Source of the DNA: Alphaproteobacteria bacterium
GTDB taxonomy: Bacteria > Pseudomonadota > Alphaproteobacteria > ATCC43930 > CGMCC-115725
Length of the DNA stretch: 64,000 nt
Direction: 5' to 3'
NCBI GenBank assembly: GCA_028871055.1
Contig: JAGWON010000001.1
Coordinates: 124,001-188,000, forward strand
Both the position numbers and the translations under genes were made by a program. Position 1 is the first letter of the stretch. The number at the start of each line of letters is the position of its first letter. The notes under the pieces were generated by a model that was not told the DNA's origin, did no database searches, and saw nothing but the letters and a program-made list of their open reading frames with translations. Of the stretch, positions 54,365 to 63,990 are shown in pieces.

Positions 54365-55179
54365 GCTTCCTCGCCGCGGCGCCGCGCCAGCAGCTTGAGC
54401 ACCGCCGCCGCCGTCTCCTCGATCGAGCGGCGGGTGACGTCGATCACCGGCCATTGATGCTCGGTGAAGAGCCGCCGCGCCGTGGCGACCTCCTGACGCA
54501 CCGCGTCGATGTCGGTGTAGTCGGTGCGCTCGTCGTGCTTGAGCTGGGTCAGGCGGTTGCGCCGCACCTGGATCAGGCGCTCGGGGTCGTTGGTCAGGCC
54601 GACGACCAGCGGCCGGACCAGCGCGAACAGCTCGATCGGCGGCTCGGCGCCCGGCACCAGCGGCACGTTTGCCGCCTTGATGCCGCGATTGGCGAGATAG
54701 ATGCAGGTCGGCGTCTTCGACGTGCGCGACACGCCGACCAGGATGACGTCGGCCTCGCTCCAGCCCCAGGCCGATTGACCGTCGTCATGCGTGAGGGCGA
54801 AGGTCATGGCGTCGATGCGCTGGAAATATTCGCTGTCGAGCATGTGTTGCTGGCCGGGCAGGCCGCGACTCGGCCGGCTGAGATAAGCGCCAAGCGCACC
54901 GATCACCGGATCGAGCACCGGGATCACCGGCACCTGGAGCTTGCGACAACCGTCGACCAGCGGCGCGCGCAGGCTCTCGTCGACCAGGGTGTAGAGCACG
55001 ACGCCGGGATTGGCGGCGACGCCGCCGACCACGCGCTCGATCTGCGCTTTGGTCCGCACCATAGACCAGATGTGCTCGATCGCCTCGCTGTTCTCGAACT
55101 GCACGAGACAGGCGCGCGCTACCGAGTGAACCGTATCGCCGGTCGAATCCGAGACAAGATGGAGATGAAAGCGCGTCAT
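54361..55179 (-). CDS. ppsR: PEP synthase/PPDK regulatory kinase-phosphorylase (DUF299)
   Basis: 272 residues. DUF299: start FHLHLVSDSTGDTVHSVARA and P-loop-like VILVGVSRTSKTPTCIYLAN. Controls pyruvate phosphate dikinase or PEP synthase by ADP-dependent phosphorylation and Pi-dependent dephosphorylation. In Caulobacter and Rickettsia this gene and hemE flank the replication origin. Confidence 0.95.
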   Translation of the reverse strand: MTRFHLHLVSDSTGDTVHSVARACLVQFENSEAIEHIWSMVRTKAQIERVVGGVAANPGVVLYTLVDESLRAPLVDGCRKLQVPVIPVLDPVIGALGAYLSRPSRGLPGQQHMLDSEYFQRIDAMTFALTHDDGQSAWGWSEADVILVGVSRTSKTPTCIYLANRGIKAANVPLVPGAEPPIELFALVRPLVVGLTNDPERLIQVRRNRLTQLKHDERTDYTDIDAVRQEVATARRLFTEHQWPVIDVTRRSIEETAAAVLKLLARRRGEEA

Positions 55180-55568
55180 CGGTGCAAATCACGGGAATGA
55201 ATTGCCGCGCGCTCGATCGCGACTCGGCCATGCCGTCGATCATGCCCGCTGTACCGGTTTCGATGCACAACCTCGTTGCCTGCGGATAATTCGCCGCACC
55301 AGTCGGCGACCCGGGAGAAACAATCAGCGACGATCACGCTTTCCTTCCTTTCCTCCTTATTAGTATCGGCGTCATCAACAGGATCCGCGCTGCTCGGCGC
55401 TTCGGATTTCGCTGTTATGCAGCCGTTATACATGGTTTGTGACGCTGGCGAGGAAGACACGGTCGGTAGCTGAGGATGCTCTTATAACGTCTTTTAATCC
55501 CCGCGCCTCCACCCACCAACTACCTTCACAACCTTTAGATTCTAAGATGGAAAAGGTAAGAGCAAGGG
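55180..55568. other. Candidate chromosomal replication origin (ppsR-hemE gap)
   Basis: 389 bp without a convincing gene, less GC-rich than the flanks (notably 55340-55380 and 55480-55565). It lies between divergent DUF299 and hemE genes, where oriC is placed in Caulobacter, Rickettsia and some Rhizobiales. One near-consensus DnaA box TGCGGATAA (55281-55289, one mismatch to TGTGGATAA) is seen, with weaker ones such as ATGCACA at 55263. No CtrA-type TTAA-N7-TTAA site. Also holds both promoters. Evidence is mainly synteny. Confidence 0.5.
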
Positions 55569-56591
55569 ATGAACGAGCCTAAGCCATTGCTCGGCACCCT
55601 TTGCGGCAAGGTGATCGAGCCGCCGCCGTTGTGGCTGATGCGACAGGCTGGACGCTATCTGCCGGAATATCGCGCGTTACGACAAAAAGCGGGAAGTTTT
55701 CTCGAGCTGTGCCTGACGCCCGAATTCGCCACCGAAGCGACATTGCAACCGGTCCGTCGTTTTGGCTTCGACGGTGCGATCCTGTTCTCGGATATTTTGG
55801 TGATCGCGATGGCGCTCGGTCGCACGGTCGAGTTCCGAGACGGCGACGGTCCAAACCTGTTGCCGTTGAGCGATAAAACCGGTCTAACGGCGCAAGCCGA
55901 TGCGGAGACGCTAGCACCGGTCTACGAAGCGCTGCGCCGCGTCAAGGCAGCCTTGCCGGCGCGCACGACGCTGCTCGGCTTTGCCGGCGGACCATGGACA
56001 GTTGCCGCTTACATCATTGACGGTGGCGGCCGGACGCAATTTGCCAAGGCGCGGCAGTGGGCGGCGGAGAAACCCGATGTGCTCGATGGCGTCGTCGCGC
56101 GTCTCGCCGCGGCGACAGCCGATCACCTCGCGGCGCAGCTCGACGCCGGCGCCGAGGCGGTGCAGCTCTTCGACAGCTGGGCCGGACTGCTGGCACCGGA
56201 TCAGTTCCGGCGCTTCGTCATCGCGCCGACACGGCGGATCGTAGCGGCGCTCCATGCCCGCCATCCGCGGGCGCCAATCATCGGCTTTCCGCGCAACGCC
56301 GGCGCGCTTTACGGGGATTATTTCGTCGAAACCGGCGTCGACGCGCTGTGCCTCGATCCGAGCGTGCCGCTCGACCAGGCGCGCGCGTTGCAGGCCCACG
56401 GACCGGTCCAGGGCAATCTCGATCCGGCGCTGCTGCTGGCGGGCGGCGCGGCGCTTGACCGCGCCGTCGGCGACATCCTCGCGGCGCTGCACCGCCGGCC
56501 TTTCGTCTTCAACCTCGGCCATGGCATCCTGCCGGAAACCCCGCTCGAGCACGTCGAGCGGCTGGTGCAGTTGGTGCGCGGGGGGCTATGA
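55569..56591 (+). CDS. hemE: Uroporphyrinogen decarboxylase
   Basis: 340 residues. Signature PPLWLMRQAGRYLPEYR at the start and GFAGGPWTVAAYIIDGG in the middle. Converts uroporphyrinogen III to coproporphyrinogen III. Followed by hemH in an ATGA-type overlap, giving a hemE-hemH-hemJ operon. Confidence 0.97.
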   Translation: MNEPKPLLGTLCGKVIEPPPLWLMRQAGRYLPEYRALRQKAGSFLELCLTPEFATEATLQPVRRFGFDGAILFSDILVIAMALGRTVEFRDGDGPNLLPLSDKTGLTAQADAETLAPVYEALRRVKAALPARTTLLGFAGGPWTVAAYIIDGGGRTQFAKARQWAAEKPDVLDGVVARLAAATADHLAAQLDAGAEAVQLFDSWAGLLAPDQFRRFVIAPTRRIVAALHARHPRAPIIGFPRNAGALYGDYFVETGVDALCLDPSVPLDQARALQAHGPVQGNLDPALLLAGGAALDRAVGDILAALHRRPFVFNLGHGILPETPLEHVERLVQLVRGGL

Positions 56592-57601
56592 CGCGAACGG
56601 CGGTGGTGCTGTTCAACCTGGGCGGACCGGATTCCTCGGCCGCGGTCAAGCCGTTCCTCTTCAACCTGTTCTACGACCGCGCCATCATCGACCTGGCCAA
56701 TCCGCTGCGCTGGGCGCTGGCACGGATCATCGCCGGGCGGCGCGCGCCGGTGACGCGCCAGATCTACGCCCAGATCGGCAATGCCTCGCCGCTCCGGGCG
56801 AACACCAGGGCCCAGGCCGAAGCGTTGCGCGCCGCGCTCGGCGACGGCTATCGCGTGTTCATCGCCATGCGCTACTGGCATCCGCGCGCCGGCGCCACGG
56901 CGGCCGAGGTCAAGGCCTGGCAGCCGGATGAGATCGTGCTGTTGCCGCTCTATCCGCAATTCTCCGGCACCACGTCGGCATCGTCGATCGCCGACTGGCG
57001 CGCGGCCGCGGCCAGGATCGGGCTCAAGGCGAAGGAGCGCATAGCGTGCTGCTATCCGACCGGGCGCGGCTTCGTCGCTGCCCTGGCGCGCGGCGTCGCC
57101 GACGAGCTCGCGCGCGTGCCGGCGGGCGCGCAGGTGCGGGTGCTGCTGTCGGCGCACGGCTTGCCCTTGCGCGCACTGGCCCGCGGCGACCCCTATCAAT
57201 GGCAGATCGAGGCGACCGCGGCGGCGGTGCGTGCGGCGGTGGGGCAACCGGCGCTCGACATGCGCGTCTGCTATCAGAGCCGGGTCGGGCCGCTCAAATG
57301 GCTCAGTCCGTCGACCGAGCACGAGATCCGTCAGGCGGGTAGCGAGGGCGCCGGCGTGGTCGTCGTGCCGATCGCCTTCGTGTCGGAGCATTCGGAGACC
57401 CTGGTCGAACTCGATCGCGACTACCGCAAGCTGGCGCGCGAAGCGGGCGTGCCGTTCTATCGGCGGGCGCCGACCGTGGGCACGGCACCCGAGTTTATCG
57501 CCGGCCTCGCCGATCTGGTGCGCGCGGCGCCGCTTCCCGGCGCCGGCCGCCGCGCCTGTCCCGAGGGCTTCCGGCAATGTCCGGCGATGGCGGCGCCATG
57601 A
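56588..57601 (+). CDS. hemH: Ferrochelatase
   Basis: 337 residues. Catalytic His in LLSAHGLPL and Glu/His in AFVSEHSETLVELD. The C-terminus carries CPEGFRQCPA, reminiscent of the 2Fe-2S-binding cysteines in Caulobacter ferrochelatase, but other ligands are not obvious. Inserts iron into protoporphyrin IX. Confidence 0.95.
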   Translation: MTRTAVVLFNLGGPDSSAAVKPFLFNLFYDRAIIDLANPLRWALARIIAGRRAPVTRQIYAQIGNASPLRANTRAQAEALRAALGDGYRVFIAMRYWHPRAGATAAEVKAWQPDEIVLLPLYPQFSGTTSASSIADWRAAAARIGLKAKERIACCYPTGRGFVAALARGVADELARVPAGAQVRVLLSAHGLPLRALARGDPYQWQIEATAAAVRAAVGQPALDMRVCYQSRVGPLKWLSPSTEHEIRQAGSEGAGVVVVPIAFVSEHSETLVELDRDYRKLAREAGVPFYRRAPTVGTAPEFIAGLADLVRAAPLPGAGRRACPEGFRQCPAMAAP

Positions 57602-58041
57602 ACGTGCTCGCGCCCTATTACCCGTGGCTCAAGGCGCTCCATATCCTGAGCGTCATCGCCTGGATGGCGGGCATGCTCTACCTGCCCCGGCTGTTCGTCT
57701 ATCACGCGGGCACCGAGCCCGGCTCGCCGACCTCGGAGACGTTCAAGACCATGGAGCGCCGGCTCTATCGCGCCATCATGACCCCGGCGATGGTCGCGAC
57801 CTGGTTCTTCGGCCTGAGCCTGACGCTCACCGGCGTCGTCCAGTGGACGGAGTTCTGGCTCTACGCCAAGCTCGTGCTGGTGGCGGGAATGACCTGGTTG
57901 CATTTCGGCCTGGGCCGCTGGCGTCGCGACTTCGCCGCCGACCGGCGGCCGCACGGCGCCGCCTTCTACCGCGCGATCAACGAGGCGCCGACGCTGCTGC
58001 TGATCGGCATTGTCGTCCTGGCGGTAGTGCGGCCGTTCTAG
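57598..58041 (+). CDS. hemJ: Protoporphyrinogen oxidase HemJ
   Basis: 147 residues from the ATG at 57598 in an ATGA overlap with hemH. Four membrane helices; conserved His in WLKALHILSVIAWMAGMLYL and LFVYHAG, and the end INEAPTLLLIGIVVLAVVRPF. Performs the step before HemH. Same operon. Confidence 0.93.
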   Translation: MNVLAPYYPWLKALHILSVIAWMAGMLYLPRLFVYHAGTEPGSPTSETFKTMERRLYRAIMTPAMVATWFFGLSLTLTGVVQWTEFWLYAKLVLVAGMTWLHFGLGRWRRDFAADRRPHGAAFYRAINEAPTLLLIGIVVLAVVRPF

Positions 58042-58056
58042 CCGCCGCGCGCGAGC

Positions 58057-58137
58057 TCGTCGCCCCCGCGAAAGCGGGGGCCAGGGCAACCACTCGGGCG
58101 ATGGCCCTGGATTCCCGCTTGCGCGGGAATGACGACG
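58057..58137. repeat. Palindromic repeat family A, copy 4
   Basis: CGTCGCCCCCGCgaaaGCGGGGGC, then CCAGGGC, a 15-nt centre, GGCCCTGG and ATTCCCGCttgcGCGGGAAT, ending GACGACG. The CCAGGGC/GCCCTGG pair joins the two terminal hairpins into a cruciform. It begins 16 bp after hemJ. Confidence 0.85.
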
Positions 58138-58389
58138 CTTGATTTTCGAAGCGATGAGTCTCGGCGACCCGGAATCGTCACGCAAAGCGGGTTTGACTCG
58201 GACGCCGGTTTTGGCTAAGGGTTTAACAGAAGACCGGCTCGCCTCCGGCTTTCGTTTCTTCAACCGTATCGATACCGCTCCGCGCACGGCCCTTGCCAGG
58301 ACCGCCCGCTCTTCCGGCAAACCAATCCATCCGGCCAGCCGGCCGCACCCCTCTCCCCCGTCGTTTTTCTCGCGAAAGCCGCAACGCCA
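58138..58389 (+). promoter_or_regulatory. rho leader region without a gene
   Basis: 252 bp between the family A repeat and the rho ATG. Pyrimidine-rich near its end (58340-58375: CCCCTCTCCCC and runs of T). rho mRNAs commonly have long autoregulated leaders with C-rich, G-poor sites; this fits that pattern, but no specific site is defined. Confidence 0.4.
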
Positions 58390-59646
<1,257 letters not shown>

Positions 59647-59668
59647 ACCGCGGGGACGGGGGAACGCG

Positions 59669-61171
59669 GTGGCACGCAATCGCGGCGCGCTCCTCGTTCT
59701 GCCGGCGGCCTTCCTCGCCGCTGTGCTGGTGCTGCGCTTGCACGGCTTGCCGTACTGGCTGTGGTTCAATCTCGACCCGAGTTATCTCTATCTCATCGGC
59801 GGCCTGAACATCCTCCAGCACGCGCCGCCGGCGATGTTCCAGCATCCCGGCGTGCCGGTGCAGCTGCTGGTCGCGGCCGCGGCGTGGCTCGCGCCCGGCG
59901 ACCGGCTCGCGGCGGCCGAAGCGATCCTCACCCGCGCCAGCGACGCGATGCTGGCGCTCGACGCGCTGGCGCTGTGGCTCCTGGGCTGGCGCGTCTGGCG
60001 CCGCACCGATGCGCTGCTGCCGGCGCTCTTCGCCCAGCTCGCGCCGTTCATTACCATGCTCACGTTGAAGCACGGTATCGAGGTCGAGCCCGAGCCGCTG
60101 CTGCTGTTCGCGGTCGCGCTGCTCGCCGCGGCGATGGTCGAGGAGGCGGTGCTGCCGCGGCGGCTGAGCGTCTTGGGCATGGCGTTCGCCGTCGGCTTCG
60201 GCGCGGCGTGCAAGATCACCTTTGCGCCCTTGGGCCTGGCGCCGCTGGTGCTGATTCCGACGTGGCGGCGGCGGTCCCTCTATATCGTGCTGACCGCGAT
60301 CGTCTTCGCGGTGTGGATGATTCCGGAGATTCCCAATCTCGGGCCGATGGCGGCGTGGTTCGCCGCGCTCGCGAAGGGCAGCGGCGCCTATGGCGGCGGA
60401 CCGCAGACCGTCGTCGCCTGGGCGAACTATCCGCACCAATTCGCCAAGCTGTTCTTCGCCCGGCCGCTGTTCCTCATCGCCTTCGCCGCCGGCGTCATCG
60501 CGCTGCTGATCGGCCGGCGCGGCGCGGTGGGCCAGCGCCTGCTGCTCGCGCTTCTGACCGCGCAGCTCGTCCAGATCGCGCTGGTCGCCAAGCATGCGAG
60601 CGGCCATTACATCCTGCCGGCGCTCGAGCTTGCCGGGCCGGTGCTCGGCGTGGCGTGGTTCCTCGTCGTCGAGAGCGGGCATGTTTCGCCGCGCCGGATT
60701 CGCCGCGTCGGCGCGCTGGCGCTGGCGGCGATCGTGGCGGCGCAGGGCGTCGCCGTCTGGCGCCAGGATGCCGAGACCCGGCGCCGGGCCGACGGCGCCC
60801 GTGCCATCGATCTGGCGCGCGACCTGCCGCGCTGCGCCCACGTCTACGACTTCATGGCGTCGGCGCCGTCGGCGGCGTGGTTCTACAACGACAGCTATTC
60901 CGGCCAGCGCTATGCCGCGCGGCTCAAGGCGCAGATGCCGGCCAACGACTATTTCGTCGAGCCGTGGCGCCAGGGCATCGAGAATTGGGACGGAGCGGTG
61001 ACACCAGCGGCGCTCGCCGCGCGCTATCCCTGCATCGCGCTCAGGAGCGCCGAGCCCAACGCGGTCGAGGGCCTGGCCGCGCGGTTCGGCCACGTCTTCG
61101 ACCACGCCGCGCGCTGTCGCGCCGGCAGCGAGGACATCCTCGTCGCCGGCGCCGCGTGTCCGACGAAGTAG
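59669..61171 (+). CDS. Polytopic membrane protein, possible GT39/PMT-like
   Basis: 500 residues from a GTG at 59669 with GGGGGAA upstream. About 9-11 membrane helices to residue 360 and an extracytoplasmic C-terminal part of about 130 residues with several Cys. The early Asp-containing loop (WFNLDPSYLYLIGGLNIL) recalls C-type glycosyltransferases such as ArnT/PMT. Function not known. Confidence 0.72.
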   Translation: MARNRGALLVLPAAFLAAVLVLRLHGLPYWLWFNLDPSYLYLIGGLNILQHAPPAMFQHPGVPVQLLVAAAAWLAPGDRLAAAEAILTRASDAMLALDALALWLLGWRVWRRTDALLPALFAQLAPFITMLTLKHGIEVEPEPLLLFAVALLAAAMVEEAVLPRRLSVLGMAFAVGFGAACKITFAPLGLAPLVLIPTWRRRSLYIVLTAIVFAVWMIPEIPNLGPMAAWFAALAKGSGAYGGGPQTVVAWANYPHQFAKLFFARPLFLIAFAAGVIALLIGRRGAVGQRLLLALLTAQLVQIALVAKHASGHYILPALELAGPVLGVAWFLVVESGHVSPRRIRRVGALALAAIVAAQGVAVWRQDAETRRRADGARAIDLARDLPRCAHVYDFMASAPSAAWFYNDSYSGQRYAARLKAQMPANDYFVEPWRQGIENWDGAVTPAALAARYPCIALRSAEPNAVEGLAARFGHVFDHAARCRAGSEDILVAGAACPTK

Positions 61172-61177
61172 AAAAGT

Positions 61178-61244
61178 CACCACGAAGGCACGGAGAGCAC
61201 GGAGGCGCGTGGAATATCGACTTCTTCTCCGTGTCTCCGTGGTG
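61178..61244. repeat. Palindromic repeat family D, copy 2
   Basis: CACCACGAAGGCACGGAGAGCACGGAG at the left, CTCCGTGTCTCCGTGGTG at the right. Same type as 46443-46510. Lies between the membrane-protein and oxidoreductase genes, where it could form a bidirectional hairpin. Confidence 0.75.
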
Positions 61245-61263
61245 AATCTGGTTTAACGGCGGA

Positions 61264-62238
61264 TCAGACCGTCAGCACCGTCGAGCCGGTGGTCTTGCGC
61301 GCGGCGAGGTCGACCTGGGCCTTGGCCGCGTCCTTCAGCGGATAGGTCTGGTTGACCTCGATCTTGACCGCGCCTTTGAGCACGACGTCGAACAGCTCCT
61401 TGGCGCCGGCGATCATGTCCGCGCGCTTGGCGCCGTAGGTGTTGAGCGTCGGCCGGGTGATGTAGAGCGAGCCCTTCGCCGCCAAGAGGCCGAGATTGAA
61501 CGGCTCGGGCGCGCCCGAGCTGGCGCCGAACAGCGCCAGCAGCCCCAACGGCGCCAGGCAGTCGAGCGACTTCATGAAGGTGTCCTTGCCAACCGAGTCG
61601 TAGACCACCGGCACCTTCTTGCCGCCGGTGATCTCGACCACGCGCTTCTGGAAGTCCTCCTTGGTGTAGTTGATGACGTGGTCGTAGCCGTGCGCCTTGG
61701 CGAGTTTTGCCTTTTCGTCGCTCGACACCGTGCCGATCACGGTGGCGCCCAGGTGCTTGGCCCACTGGCCGGCGATCGTGCCGACGCCGCCGGCCGCGGC
61801 GTGGAACAGGATGGTGTCGCCCGGCTTCACCCGATAGGTGCGGCGCAGCAGGTACTGCGCGGTGAGGCCCTTGAGCATCATCGCCGCCGCGGTCTTGTCG
61901 TCGATGCCCTTGGGCAGCACCACCAGCCGCTCGGCCGGCATGACGCGGATTTCGGAATAGGCGCCCAAGGGCGAGCTGCCGTAGGCGACGCGGTCGCCCG
62001 GCTTGAGGTCGCTGACGCCGGGGCCGACCTCCTCGACCACGCCCGCGGCCTCGGCGCCGAGGCCGCTCGGCAAGGTCGCGGGGTACATGCCCATGCGGTT
62101 GTAGATGTCGACAAAGTTCAAGCCGACGGCGGTGTGGCGCACGCGCGCCTCGCCCGGTCCGGGCTTGCCGACTTGGACCTCTTCCCATTTCAGCACTTCG
62201 GGTCCGCCGGTCTGATGGAAGCGGATGGCATGCGGCAT
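61264..62238 (-). CDS. NADPH:quinone oxidoreductase, MDR family
   Basis: 324 residues. GroES-like N-terminal part (GLNFVDIYNRMGMYPATLPSGLGAEAAG) and Rossmann part with AAAGGVGTIAGQWAKHLGATVIG. No structural zinc Cys set, as in quinone reductases (Qor-like). Probably a one- or two-electron quinone reductase. Same strand as the DLH gene upstream with 40 nt between. Confidence 0.9.
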   Translation of the reverse strand: MPHAIRFHQTGGPEVLKWEEVQVGKPGPGEARVRHTAVGLNFVDIYNRMGMYPATLPSGLGAEAAGVVEEVGPGVSDLKPGDRVAYGSSPLGAYSEIRVMPAERLVVLPKGIDDKTAAAMMLKGLTAQYLLRRTYRVKPGDTILFHAAAGGVGTIAGQWAKHLGATVIGTVSSDEKAKLAKAHGYDHVINYTKEDFQKRVVEITGGKKVPVVYDSVGKDTFMKSLDCLAPLGLLALFGASSGAPEPFNLGLLAAKGSLYITRPTLNTYGAKRADMIAGAKELFDVVLKGAVKIEVNQTYPLKDAAKAQVDLAARKTTGSTVLTV

Positions 62239-62278
62239 CGGGGTCTCCTCGTTATCGGTTATCGCTTGGGGTTATGGC

Positions 62279-62977
62279 TCAGCCGCCGAGATGGCGACGG
62301 AAGAATTCGAGGCTGCGTTTGCCGGCCTGGTCGGCGGCGGCCTGGTCGAAATGCGCGCCGCCCGGCCGGGCGAAGGCGTGGCCGCAATTGGGATAGTCGT
62401 ACAGCGTGACGTGCGGATTGCCCTTGAGGCCGGCATGGATTTTCTCCTGCGCCGGCGGCGGCACGAACTCGTCCTTGCCGGCGATGTGCAGCAGCAGCGG
62501 CTGCTTGATGCTCTTCGCCTCGCCGAGCGCGTCCTGGATGCCGACGCCGTAATAGCCGACGCTGCAATCGGCGTCGCTGCGCGTCGCCATGAGATAGGCG
62601 AGCTTGCCGCCGAGACAGAAGCCGACCGTGCCGACCTTGCCGGAACAGGCCGGGTGCTTGCGCAGAACGGAGAGCGCCGCCTTCGAATCCTCGACGCCCT
62701 TGTCGACGTCGAAGCGCTGGAAATAGCCGATGGCCTGCTTCCACTCGGCCTCGGTCTGGTCGGTGATCTGGATGCCGGGCTTGAAGCGCCAGAACAGGTC
62801 GGGGCAGAACGCGGCGTAGCCCCGGCCGGCGAGGCCGTCGGCGATCTCGCGCATGACCGCGTTGACGCCGAAGATCTCCTGGATGACGACGATGCCCGGG
62901 CCCTTGCCGGATTTGGGCACCGCGAGATAGCCCGAAAAGCTGCCGCCGTCCGCGGCGCGAACCGTCACCTCGGCCAT
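62279..62977 (-). CDS. Dienelactone hydrolase family protein
   Basis: 232 residues from the ATG at 62977. Alpha/beta hydrolase with catalytic triad Cys in TVGFCLGGKLAY, Asp in IAGKDEFVPP and His in CGHAFARPGG. The natural ester or lactone is not known; no aromatic degradation genes are nearby. Probably co-transcribed with the oxidoreductase. Confidence 0.9.
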   Translation of the reverse strand: MAEVTVRAADGGSFSGYLAVPKSGKGPGIVVIQEIFGVNAVMREIADGLAGRGYAAFCPDLFWRFKPGIQITDQTEAEWKQAIGYFQRFDVDKGVEDSKAALSVLRKHPACSGKVGTVGFCLGGKLAYLMATRSDADCSVGYYGVGIQDALGEAKSIKQPLLLHIAGKDEFVPPPAQEKIHAGLKGNPHVTLYDYPNCGHAFARPGGAHFDQAAADQAGKRSLEFFRRHLGG

Positions 62978-63053
62978 GGTGGCTCTCCCTCTATTGTTTG
63001 TTGGCGGCAAGCCTAGCGGCGCGGGCGGCGGTTGTCACCGGCGCCGGGCGCGC

Positions 63054-63647
63054 TCAGGGCAGCCATGCGCGCCACGGCGGCCAACGTTCGATCAGGTCTG
63101 CCAGCGCCTGATAACCGCCCCTTCCGGGGTGAGCACCGTCACCGGCGGCGATTTCGCCCATCCACACGCCCGACGATTTCAGCGGGCCGAAAACGTCGAG
63201 GAACGGCACCGCAAGTTCGCTGCAGAGGCCGCTCAACACCGGAATCAGGCTTTGCACCCGCTCGTTCACATCCGCTTCGGCAATGGGCGGCGGCCCGACC
63301 ATCAAGGTCGGTGCCAGCGCCCGAGCGCCCGCGAGGATGTGCCGCGCGTTGCCGACCGACGCCGCCGGTTCAAGCTGGAGCCGTCCGTCCGCGCGCAGGC
63401 AGTCGTTCACGCCGAACGAGAATACCAGCGCGCGCCCATGGTCCGCCGGCAACCGGCGCACGGCTTCGTCGCGCCAGCGGTCGCGGACATCGGCGCTGGT
63501 GTTGCGGCGGATGCCGGCGTTGTAACACGTCACCACGTGACCGCGCGCGATGGCGGCCGCGCACACGCGACCGATCCAGCCGAGGCCATCGGGGTCGCCG
63601 AAGCCGTTGACGAAACTGTCGCCGAAAAAGCCGATGCGCAGATCCAT
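63054..63647 (-). CDS. SGNH/GDSL-type hydrolase
   Basis: 197 residues. Block I FFGDSFVNGFGD, the Gly-Ile/Ala block NAGIRRNTS, block III SFGVNDCLRADG and the end DGAHPGRGGYQAL. Probably an esterase/lipase of cytoplasmic location (no signal peptide). Followed by the DLH gene on the same strand. Confidence 0.88.
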   Translation of the reverse strand: MDLRIGFFGDSFVNGFGDPDGLGWIGRVCAAAIARGHVVTCYNAGIRRNTSADVRDRWRDEAVRRLPADHGRALVFSFGVNDCLRADGRLQLEPAASVGNARHILAGARALAPTLMVGPPPIAEADVNERVQSLIPVLSGLCSELAVPFLDVFGPLKSSGVWMGEIAAGDGAHPGRGGYQALADLIERWPPWRAWLP

Positions 63648-63699
63648 TGCCGTTCGCCGCGCAATAGCGCGGACGGTTTATAGCAGCAGCGCGCCGAAT

Positions 63700-63990
63700 T
63701 CAGGCGGGTTCGTTCGGCGGCCAGGCTTGCGCACCGTGGAGCAGGCGCAAGACGGTCACGACCGCGCCCTCCACGGCGTAGATGGCAACCCACGGCAGGC
63801 CCGGCAACGGCAATTCGTGGATGCCTTCGACCCGACCCGCGCGGCCGCGATAGGGAAATCGGTCCAACGCGCCGACGCGCCGTTCGATTTCACGGGCGAT
63901 GGCAATGGCACGATCGAGATCGTCGCGCGCGATCGCGTCGCATTGGGCGATAAGCTCGGCCCGGGCGAGTCGGGTCCATCGGATCGTCAC
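63700..63990 (-). CDS. ParE/RelE-family toxin
   Basis: 96 residues from the GTG at 63990. ParE-like fold: RWTRLARAELIAQCDAIA, RVGALDRFPYRGRAGRVEG, ELPLPGLPWVAIYAVEG and VTVLRLLHGAQ. It begins in a GTGA overlap with an upstream frame that would encode its antitoxin beyond the window edge. Probably acts on DNA gyrase or translation; not determinable here. Confidence 0.88.
   Translation of the reverse strand: MTIRWTRLARAELIAQCDAIARDDLDRAIAIAREIERRVGALDRFPYRGRAGRVEGIHELPLPGLPWVAIYAVEGAVVTVLRLLHGAQAWPPNEPA

Noticed and set aside
55276-55473. 65-codon frame in the ppsR-hemE gap
   Set aside because: No ribosome site, no family resemblance, and it lies in the candidate origin where low GC gives chance frames.
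55180-55568. CtrA-binding sites expected of a Caulobacter-type origin
   Set aside because: Only one isolated TTAA (55494) is found, with no partner at the required 7-bp spacing.
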